Source: RYN-433 sp036558265 (GTDB lineage Bacteria; Planctomycetota; Phycisphaerae; Tepidisphaerales; Tepidisphaeraceae). Taken from it: 7,383 nucleotides of DNA. The stretch covers positions 1 to 7,383 of the forward strand of contig DATBFY010000271.1 of the NCBI GenBank assembly GCA_036558265.1, read 5' to 3'. The translations under genes and the position numbers were made by a program. The notes beneath the pieces were generated by a model. The model was not told the DNA's origin. It was given only the letters and a program-made list of their open reading frames with translations, and searched no databases. Position 1 is the first letter of the stretch, and each line of letters starts with the position of its first letter. Positions 1-6,275 of this stretch are shown piece by piece.

Positions 1-1884
1 CGCGAGGAAGAGCCGCCCAAGCCCAGCACCAAACTCTCGACCGCGGCGGCGCTCCCGACCCTGGCGGCCAACCGCAGCATAGAACCCAAGCGCCTGACGA
101 GGATGCTGCGGGCTGAACTCGATTGGATCGTGCTTAAGGCACTGGAGAAGAATCGCGTCCGCCGCTACGAGACGGCCAGCGAGCTGTCGGCGGACGTGCA
201 GCACTACCTCTGCGGCGAGCCGGTGACCGCCCACCCGCCCAGCGCCGCCTACCGGCTGAAGAAGTCCGTGCGTCGGCACAAGGGTCAGGTGATCGCCGCG
301 AGCCTTGTACTGTTCGCGTTGCTGGCGGGGATCGCTGGCACGAGCTTTGGCTTAATCAAGGCGAACCGGTTTGCATATGCGGAAGGGGTGGCAAAGCGGG
401 ATGCCAACAACCGCCTGGCACAAGTTGTCATTGAACGGGATGCAAAGCAGGCCGCCCTGAACGAGGCCGAGGCGATCTCCACGGTCCTGGTTGAGATATT
501 CGAAAGCCCCAGCCCGTTTAGCCTCGGGCCGAGTGTTCGGGTGGTCGAACTGCTCGACAGCGCGGCGCGACGGGTAGAATCCGAGCTGGCCGGTCAGCCC
601 GCCCGACGGGCGGCGCTGCAGCTCACGCTCGGCCGCACCTATAACGCCATGGGCCTGCCGCGTCAGGCGATCGCGTTGCACGAGCAGGCGCGCGACTACT
701 TCCGTGCGACGCTGGGTCTCGAGCACCACAGCACGCGCGCCGCGACGCTGCATCTCGCAGCGTCGTATGGCCAGGCCGGCCGACTGCCCGAGGCGATCAC
801 ACTTCAGTCGGAAGTGCTGGCAGTGAACTGCAAAGTGTGCGGCCCGGAATGCCAGTTCACATTGTGGGCGACCGGTGAATTGGCGCAGTCTTATCTGAAA
901 ACGGGCCGCACGGACGAGGGGATCAAGATGCTTCAGGACGTGTTGCCGCTGAAGCGCAAGGTGAGCGGGCCAGAGGATTTACAAACGATCGTATCGACCA
1001 GCGACCTAGCGGGCGGATTCATTCTGGCCCGCCGCTGGCAAGAGGCGATCAATCTGCTCGAGGAATTATTGCCGCTCAGCCGCAAGGTCGAGGGCCACGC
1101 GAGCCCCGACACGCTCATGACAATGAGCAATCTGGCGACTTCCTACCGAGCCGTCGGTCGGCGCGATGAGGCGGTCAAGCTGTTGGAGGAGGCGCTGCCG
1201 CTGAGCCGTAAGGTTAACGGCTGGGAACACCCCGACACGCTCCTGATGATGAGAAACTTGGCAATTTGCTACTCCGATTCGAGCCGCACTGCCGAGGCGA
1301 TCAGATTGCTTGAAGAAATGTTGCCGCTTAGTAGCACGGGGATCGGACCAAGCCCTCACGATCGGGGCTCGGTGATGAACCACTTGGCGGTTTGCTATGC
1401 GCAAGTTGGTCGTTGGGAAGGGGCTCTCAGGCTGTTGGAGGAAGCGCTGCGGCTGAGCCGCAAGGACGACGGCGCGGACGACGCCCAGACGCGCAACGTG
1501 AAAAATGATCTCGCCTGGCTTCTGGCCACCTGCCCCGACCCTGCGATGCGAGACCCCAAACGCGCTGTGGAATTAGTTGCACAGGCGGTAAAGTCAGCGC
1601 CGGAGGAGCCCAATTTGCTCGAGACCCTGGGTACTGCCCAATATCGTGTCGGGGAGTATCCCGCGGCGGTCGCATCCCTGGAGAAGGCGATCCGCCTGCG
1701 AAAGGGCGATGCGATGGCGGCGGATGGGTTTTTCCTCGCCATGGCCCGTTGGCAACTGGGAGACAAGCAGCGAGCTCGCGAAGCGTTCGACCTTGCCGCT
1801 GGCTGGATGGAGAAAAACCACAGCAAGGATGCAGAAGTGATGCGCTTTAAGGAGGAGGCATCGGCGCTGCTGAAAGAAAAATGA
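1..1884 (+). CDS. Membrane-anchored Ser/Thr protein kinase with C-terminal TPR array (5' partial)
   Basis: The frame is open from base 1 through the ATG at 103, and the residues before that ATG (REEEPPKPSTKLS, then EPKRLTRMLRAELDWIVLKAL) read as family sequence, so the gene enters from outside the window and 103 is not its start. Of 627 visible residues, about 35-75 are the end of a kinase C-lobe: ELDWIVLKALEKNR followed by RRYETASELSADV, the usual subdomain XI region with its conserved Arg. The ATP-binding and catalytic loops lie upstream, unseen. A basic linker leads to one hydrophobic helix at about residues 97-119, then a charged, probably coiled stretch (120-160) and a long TPR region to the end. 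By family analogy the kinase is cytoplasmic; which side of the membrane the TPRs face is inferred from one helix only, and would be extracytoplasmic. Substrate unknown. It ends 72 bases before the beta-helix gene on the same strand. Confidence 0.93.
   Translation, partial: REEEPPKPSTKLSTAAALPTLAANRSIEPKRLTRMLRAELDWIVLKALEKNRVRRYETASELSADVQHYLCGEPVTAHPPSAAYRLKKSVRRHKGQVIAASLVLFALLAGIAGTSFGLIKANRFAYAEGVAKRDANNRLAQVVIERDAKQAALNEAEAISTVLVEIFESPSPFSLGPSVRVVELLDSAARRVESELAGQPARRAALQLTLGRTYNAMGLPRQAIALHEQARDYFRATLGLEHHSTRAATLHLAASYGQAGRLPEAITLQSEVLAVNCKVCGPECQFTLWATGELAQSYLKTGRTDEGIKMLQDVLPLKRKVSGPEDLQTIVSTSDLAGGFILARRWQEAINLLEELLPLSRKVEGHASPDTLMTMSNLATSYRAVGRRDEAVKLLEEALPLSRKVNGWEHPDTLLMMRNLAICYSDSSRTAEAIRLLEEMLPLSSTGIGPSPHDRGSVMNHLAVCYAQVGRWEGALRLLEEALRLSRKDDGADDAQTRNVKNDLAWLLATCPDPAMRDPKRAVELVAQAVKSAPEEPNLLETLGTAQYRVGEYPAAVASLEKAIRLRKGDAMAADGFFLAMARWQLGDKQRAREAFDLAAGWMEKNHSKDAEVMRFKEEASALLKEK
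604..1842 (+). repeat. Array of kinesin-light-chain-type TPR repeats inside the kinase gene
   Basis: Helix-turn-helix repeats of about 42 residues recur through the C-terminal two thirds of the protein. The middle copies are most alike: LPLKRKVSGPEDLQT, LPLSRKVEGHASPDT and LPLSRKVNGWEHPDT each start the next repeat, followed by a NLAxxY helix and a (D/E)EAxxLLEE helix. The last units (LLETLGTAQYRVGEYPAAV and FFLAMARWQLGDKQRAREAF) are canonical 34-residue TPRs. TPRs are protein-interaction scaffolds; the ligand cannot be read from the sequence. Repeat boundaries are approximate. Confidence 0.85.
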
Positions 1885-1941
1885 AAAAATTGGCCGCGTT
1901 TGAGAATCCGCCCCATCTGAATCCGCATTGGCTGTTGAGCG

Positions 1942-1947
1942 AAAGGA
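1942..1947 (+). promoter_or_regulatory. Ribosome binding site of the beta-helix gene
   Basis: AAAGGA lies nine bases before the ATG at 1957, a good purine-rich Shine-Dalgarno match and spacing. It decides the start in favour of this ATG and against the ATG at 1881 in another frame. The 72-base gap from the kinase stop shows no convincing -35/-10 pair, so whether the two genes share a transcript is open. Confidence 0.7.
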
Positions 1948-1956
1948 TCAACGCCA

Positions 1957-4900
1957 ATGAAAACCCGCCACGACCCGTCGTTCGAGCGAGCAACTCGCGC
2001 ACGTCACGCGCAATCCGCGGTACGGCCCGCCGCGATCGAAGCCCTCGAGCCTCGCAGGCTTCTGGCTTCCATCGTCGTCAACAGCACCGCCGATACCACC
2101 GCCAACGACGGCGTCACCACTCTGCGCGAGGCGATCACGACCGCCAACTCCACCACCGCTTCCGATGTCATCACCTTCAGCCTCGGCAGCGGGCCGCAAA
2201 CGATCAATCTCGGCTCGGCCCTGCCTCGGCTGACAAGACCCGTCGAGATCAACGGCCCGGGCGCGGCGCTGCTGACGATCCGCCGCAGCGGCAGTTCAAA
2301 CTATCGCATCTTCCGAACCGCTTCCGATGTCGTTCTGTCCGGAATGACCATCAGCAACGCGCGCGTCAACGATGTACTGGGCTGGGCCGGTGGCGCGGTT
2401 TACAACGAAACCACGCTCATCCTGAACGACTGCGTCATCACCGGAAACTCCGAAGTCGCCGGCTATGGCGGTGGCGGCGTCTTCAACGTTGGCACCATCA
2501 CGATGAACCGCTGCACCATCCGCGACAACACCTCCACCGGGGACGGTGGCGGCATCATGAACCAAGGCGCGCTGACCCTCAACCGTTGCATGGTCAGCCA
2601 GAACAGTTCCAGCAACGCTGGTGGAGGGCTCGACAACCTCGCGACCGCGGTCATTACCGAGTGCACGTTCAGCGGCAATACCGCCCCGACCTACGGCGGC
2701 GGGATCTTCAATTTGAACGGTGCCCAACTGACCCTCACCAACAGCACGATCTCCGGAAACACCGCCCCGACCTACGGCGGCGGGATCTTCAACGACTACG
2801 GCGCGGCGCTGACCCTCACGGACAGCACCATCAGCTCCAACGCCACCTCACCCGCCAGCGGAAGTGACGGCGGCGGTTTGTACAACTACGGGACCACCTG
2901 CTCCATCGCCGGTTGCACATTCGCCGCCAACACCGCGTCTATGGGCGGGGCGGTTTACAACGTTGGGCAGACGCTGACGGCGAGCAACTGCACCTTCACC
3001 GCGAACGTGGCCGACGCAGCCGCGATGTACAACGGCGGCGTCGCGAGCCTTACCAATTGCACGGTCGCCGGGAATACCAGCTATGGATACAACCCGATGT
3101 ATCGAGGCACGCTTTACGGGGGCGGCGACGTCGACCATGCCATATGGATGTACAACGACATCGTCGCCGCCAACACGGGGGGCAACCTGCAAGGCACCTT
3201 CTACCGCACCGGCGCCACCAGCACGAATGTCTGGGGCGACAACTTCATCGGCGATGCTCGCTCCTTCGACGACCGGGGAGGGGACCCGATGCTCGGTCCG
3301 CTGGCGGATAACGGCGGGCCCACGCAGACGATGGCTCTCCTGCCCGGAAGCCCCTGCATCGATGTCGGCAACAACACGTACGCGCCGACCGCTGAGCAGC
3401 GCGGCGCAGGCTTCTCTCGCGTCTCAGGTCCCAAGGTCGATCTCGGCGCGTACGAAGCGCAGAGCGTGACCGTTGACAACACCGGCGATCAATCCGACGG
3501 CAATTACTCGGCGCACAACCTGACGCTTCGCGAGGCGGTCGGTATGGCCAATGCCGATCCGCACATCGACGTCATCCGCTTCGCGAGCGACGTCTTCTCG
3601 ACTCCGCAGACGATCGACACCGCCGGCCTGGCTGTTTCCGGCGAACTCGACATTCGCGGCCCCGGCGCCAAGCTGCTCACGATCCGCGGGCCCGTCAGCT
3701 CGGCCGATGTCCTCGACTCCAGCGTCAATCTGTATCTCGAAGATCTGACGCTTCAGAACCGAGGCCAGGGCGCGGCGATCGACAACCGCAACAGCCTCAG
3801 CCTCCGCCGCGTCGTCGTGAGCGGCACCGCCTCGTCCGGGCCGGGCGTCGTGACCAGCGGACCGTTCACGATTAAGTACAGCACGCTCATGGACAATGCC
3901 GGGGGCGGGATCATCAATCTCGGCGGCAGTCTGTACGTTTACGACAGCACGTTGAGCCGAAACAGCACCGCCATCCGAAATGACAGCGGCTCGCTGGCGA
4001 TCACCCTTGTCACAATCAGCGGCAACAGCGGCGAAGGCGTTCGCAACGCCGGCACCGTCACCGCGCGCCATTCCATTGTCGCGCTCAACCCGGCAGGCGA
4101 CGTCGTCAACACAGGTGCTGGAACGGCCGACTTGTCCTACTTTGATTTCATCGGAACGCGCGACGGCGATCCGATGCTGCTGCCCCTGGCCGACAACGGC
4201 GGCTCCACGCCCACGATGGCGCTGCGCCCGTACAGCCCGTGCATCAACACCGGCGCCCCCGGCTCCTCCACCGTCCTGGATCAGCGCGGCACGCCGCGCA
4301 GCCGCTTCTATGACATCGGCGCGTACGAATACACCGGGCCGTTCAACGATTCCCTCGTCGTCACCACCACCGCCGATGAAGACAACGGCAGCGCCGACCC
4401 GGCCTACGGCGCCGGCACGAGCTTCCGCGAGGCAATCCTGTACGCCAGCTCGACCCCGGGAGCCGACGTGATCACGTTCAACCTGGGTTCAACTCCACAG
4501 GTGATTCAACTCGCGTCGGGGGAACTCCGCGTTCCCAGCGGGATCACGATTCAGGGGCCGGGCGCGGATCTCCTGACGGTTCGAGGCACGGGCCAGAGCG
4601 GTTACGGGGTCTTCAGCATTTCCCAGTCACCCGTGGCCCCGTCGGTCGGTCCCGTCGAAATCTCCGGCCTGACCGTCACGAATGCCGGGTCGTACGGTAT
4701 CCAGATTGTCGGCCCGCGGATCGTGCGGGTGAGCGATTGCGTCATCACCGGCAACGCCAAGGGATTCGACAATGAGGGAGCGCAGCTCACCCTGACCCGC
4801 AGTACCATCAGCCGCAATTCCTCCGGCGGTCCCGGCGGCGGCATCTACAGCAGCGGCGGCAGTGTCAGCATCGACTCCTGCACCATCAGCCGCAATTCCT

Positions 4901-6024
4901 CCGGCGGTCCCGGCGGCGGCATCTACCTCGCGCTCGGGAGCGGCAGCGCCACCATCAGCAACAGCACCATCGCCGGGAACTCCACCGACGGTCAAGGTGG
5001 CGGGATCTGGTTCGGCGGCATCGGTGCCACCTTGGCAATCAGCCGCAGCACCATCGTCGGCAACAGCGGCGTCAACACCGGCGGCATCTTCAACAACGTT
5101 GCAAATCTCATCCTCAGCAACACCATCGTCGCCAAAAACACCGGCGGCGACCTGGGCACGGGCGGCGCAGCCACAAACACAGCCACATTCAGCTTCATCG
5201 GCGACACGCAAGGCGATCCGCTCCTGGGTCCCCTCGCCGACAACGGCGGCCCCACCCAAACCATGGCCCTGCTCCCCGGCAGCCCTTGCGTCGACGCCGG
5301 CGATCCGGCGTTTGTGACGCCGCCCGATACAGACCAGCGCGGCGCGGGCTTTGCGCGGGTTAGCGGCGGAAGGATTGATATCGGCGCGTTCGAGTGCGAC
5401 GCCATCGCGCCATCTGGCGTCGCAATACCTTTCAATCCGGCCGCGGCGTACCACGCGCTCGTTTTTGAGTTAAGCGAAGACGTCTCGTCAAGTCTGAGCA
5501 CAGAAGACTTTTCGATTCTCAATCGCACGACCGGCGAGGCTGTTCCCGTTTCGAAGCTCGCCCTCGCATTCGACCGGATCACCCGCAAGGCCACGTTGAC
5601 GTTCCCCGGATTCGCCGGCGGGATCCTGCCCGATGCAGATTACCGCTGCACTCTCATCCCAGAGGGTGTGAGCGATCCATCCGGTAATCGGTTGTCGAAT
5701 TCCATCGTCCAGGAATTCTTCGTGTTGTCCGGAGATCTCAATCGGGATCGTCAAGTTGACTTTTCCGACCTCGTCATAGTTGCTCAAAATTACGGACAGC
5801 AAGGTAAAACTTGGAATGAAGGTGATCTTAACGGCGATGGAACGACGGACTTTGCGGATTTGGTGATGATCGCCCAGGCATATGGCTCCTCGTTACCGCC
5901 GGCGCTGGGGGTGTCTGCCGCTTCGATGTCTACCGCAACTGTCAAAAGGGTGAATAAACCTTTAAAGATAAGGGAAGTTACTAAACCCGCGGTTCGCGCC
6001 GCAATAGTTTCGCAATTCATTTAA
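1957..6024 (+). CDS. Giant secreted right-handed beta-helix protein with LEPR-XLL export motif, Ig-like domain and dockerin
   Basis: 1355 residues, complete. Residues 28-36 (EALEPRRLL) match the planctomycete LEPR-XLL N-terminal region, thought to direct export of very large proteins; no ordinary signal peptide is seen. Three modules follow (about 39-502, 503-794, 795-1146). Each opens with a CSLREA-like strand pair (TLREA at 55-59, TLREA at 523-527, SFREA at 822-826), runs through coils of GGGI(F/Y)N and CTISGN type, and closes with a choice-of-anchor-Q-like segment (DNGGPTQTMALLPGSPC then DIGAFE or similar). The coil motifs resemble the GGAI/FxxN repeats of chlamydial Pmp proteins, but no autotransporter barrel is present. 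About 1149-1250 looks like a Big_5 Ig-like domain. Residues 1259-1312 are dockerin-like, with two Ca-binding loops (DLNRDRQVDFSDL and DLNGDGTTDFADL), then a basic 43-residue tail. Probable role: cell-surface or secreted adhesin or polysaccharide-binding scaffold; enzyme activity is neither shown nor excluded. Confidence 0.93.
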   Translation: MKTRHDPSFERATRARHAQSAVRPAAIEALEPRRLLASIVVNSTADTTANDGVTTLREAITTANSTTASDVITFSLGSGPQTINLGSALPRLTRPVEINGPGAALLTIRRSGSSNYRIFRTASDVVLSGMTISNARVNDVLGWAGGAVYNETTLILNDCVITGNSEVAGYGGGGVFNVGTITMNRCTIRDNTSTGDGGGIMNQGALTLNRCMVSQNSSSNAGGGLDNLATAVITECTFSGNTAPTYGGGIFNLNGAQLTLTNSTISGNTAPTYGGGIFNDYGAALTLTDSTISSNATSPASGSDGGGLYNYGTTCSIAGCTFAANTASMGGAVYNVGQTLTASNCTFTANVADAAAMYNGGVASLTNCTVAGNTSYGYNPMYRGTLYGGGDVDHAIWMYNDIVAANTGGNLQGTFYRTGATSTNVWGDNFIGDARSFDDRGGDPMLGPLADNGGPTQTMALLPGSPCIDVGNNTYAPTAEQRGAGFSRVSGPKVDLGAYEAQSVTVDNTGDQSDGNYSAHNLTLREAVGMANADPHIDVIRFASDVFSTPQTIDTAGLAVSGELDIRGPGAKLLTIRGPVSSADVLDSSVNLYLEDLTLQNRGQGAAIDNRNSLSLRRVVVSGTASSGPGVVTSGPFTIKYSTLMDNAGGGIINLGGSLYVYDSTLSRNSTAIRNDSGSLAITLVTISGNSGEGVRNAGTVTARHSIVALNPAGDVVNTGAGTADLSYFDFIGTRDGDPMLLPLADNGGSTPTMALRPYSPCINTGAPGSSTVLDQRGTPRSRFYDIGAYEYTGPFNDSLVVTTTADEDNGSADPAYGAGTSFREAILYASSTPGADVITFNLGSTPQVIQLASGELRVPSGITIQGPGADLLTVRGTGQSGYGVFSISQSPVAPSVGPVEISGLTVTNAGSYGIQIVGPRIVRVSDCVITGNAKGFDNEGAQLTLTRSTISRNSSGGPGGGIYSSGGSVSIDSCTISRNSSGGPGGGIYLALGSGSATISNSTIAGNSTDGQGGGIWFGGIGATLAISRSTIVGNSGVNTGGIFNNVANLILSNTIVAKNTGGDLGTGGAATNTATFSFIGDTQGDPLLGPLADNGGPTQTMALLPGSPCVDAGDPAFVTPPDTDQRGAGFARVSGGRIDIGAFECDAIAPSGVAIPFNPAAAYHALVFELSEDVSSSLSTEDFSILNRTTGEAVPVSKLALAFDRITRKATLTFPGFAGGILPDADYRCTLIPEGVSDPSGNRLSNSIVQEFFVLSGDLNRDRQVDFSDLVIVAQNYGQQGKTWNEGDLNGDGTTDFADLVMIAQAYGSSLPPALGVSAASMSTATVKRVNKPLKIREVTKPAVRAAIVSQFI
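2680..2792 (+). repeat. Exact 32-base direct repeat, 81 bases apart, in helix module 1
   Basis: Copies lie at 2680-2711 and 2761-2792 and are identical. Both encode TAPTYGGGIFN in the same frame. The offset of 81 bases is 27 residues, one beta-helix coil, so one coil appears to have been duplicated recently enough that synonymous sites have not diverged in this part. Confidence 0.9.
4804..4926 (+). repeat. Exact 45-base direct repeat, 78 bases apart, in helix module 3
   Basis: Copies at 4804-4848 and 4882-4926 are identical over 45 bases and encode TISRNSSGGPGGGIY in frame. The 78-base offset is 26 residues, one coil. This is the longest exact internal repeat seen in the gene, suggesting a recent coil duplication or gene conversion between neighbouring coils. 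Confidence 0.92.
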
Positions 6025-6086
6025 TTCATTTCCGCCTCGCCCGAGCGGCCGATAGTGCTGAACCTCAACCTGAGTTTTGGCGACCG

Positions 6087-6275
6087 TCACCGCGCCGCAT
6101 AGTTGTCCGACGCGCGTCGGCGGTGCCCGCGCCACGGCTGATCGCCGGGGGAGTCCGAGCCGACGAATGCCAGGACCACGGCAAACACCAACGCGGCCGA
6201 CACGGAGGTTGAAATGTTCGTGAGGACGGGGGTGAGCGGCCTGGTCACGTCGGGATTGTACCGCACTCCGGGCAT
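6087..6275 (-). CDS. Small single-helix membrane ORF, possibly the detached 3' end of the XRE gene
   Basis: A 62-residue frame from the ATG at 6275, or 53 residues from a GTG at 6248 whose GTGA overlaps the TGA stop of the upstream XRE gene. Neither start has a clear ribosome binding site. Residues about 22-42 (STSVSAALVFAVVLAFVG) form one hydrophobic helix, followed by a basic tail (WRGHRRRASD). Third codon positions are mostly G or C (about four fifths by eye), as expected for a real gene in this genome. Two readings compete: a separate gene translated by coupling through the 4-base overlap, or the original C-terminus of the XRE protein, cut off by the 11-bp duplication at 6289-6310. No function is recognised. 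It could also be non-coding. Confidence 0.4.
   Translation of the reverse strand: MPGVRYNPDVTRPLTPVLTNISTSVSAALVFAVVLAFVGSDSPGDQPWRGHRRRASDNYAAR
6107..6120. repeat. Perfect 14-bp palindrome CCGACGCGCGTCGG
   Basis: The sequence equals its own reverse complement and could fold as a 5-bp GC stem with a GCGC loop. It sits between the convergent + and - genes, inside the end of the small membrane ORF if that is real. No T-run follows on either strand, so it is a poor intrinsic terminator; it could be a protein site, or a chance event in GC-rich DNA. Confidence 0.35.

Larger units (their letters stand above)
2071..5394 (+). repeat. Three tandem CSLREA / beta-helix / choice-of-anchor-Q modules
   Basis: The module boundaries are near 2071-3462, 3463-4338 and 4339-5394. 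Each ends with the same block: (F/S)IGD or FIGT, a GDPM/LL.PLADNGG stretch, a SPC(I/V)(D/N) turn, an (E/D)QRG motif, and GA(Y/F)E. Modules 1 and 3 are identical over DNGGPTQTMALLPGSPC in protein but differ at many synonymous bases, so that duplication is old and the block is held by selection. Module 2 is shorter and more divergent (DNGGSTPTMALRPYSPC), with fewer GGGI coils. Domain names are given from remembered family patterns. Confidence 0.8.

Noticed and set aside
103..105. ATG at 103 as the kinase start
   Set aside because: The frame is open to base 1 and the upstream residues fit the kinase family, so the gene is truncated by the window.
1881..2867. 328-residue + strand frame starting in an ATGA overlap with the kinase stop
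   Set aside because: After its first residues it is an Arg/His/Gln-rich shadow of the beta-helix gene, with no domain. The ribosome binding site and the LEPRRLL motif support the frame starting at 1957 instead.
3424..4071. 215-residue - strand frame
   Set aside because: Same kind of antisense shadow of the helix gene; compositionally biased and with no motif.
2680..4926. CRISPR-like or mobile repeats
   Set aside because: The direct repeats are in frame, encode helix coils and occur only as pairs with coil-length spacing, so they are protein repeats.
4627..5454. 275-residue - strand frame
   Set aside because: Low-complexity Ala/Asp/Gly/Val-rich antisense reading of the repeated helix gene; open because of GC-rich codons, with no recognisable fold.
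1957..6024. Autotransporter or chlamydial Pmp assignment for the beta-helix protein
   Set aside because: The coil motifs are similar, but there is no C-terminal beta-barrel; the protein ends in Ig-like and dockerin domains.
6032..6048. Short GC hairpin just after the beta-helix stop as a terminator
   Set aside because: The stem is only about six pairs with a bulge, and no T-run follows on either strand.
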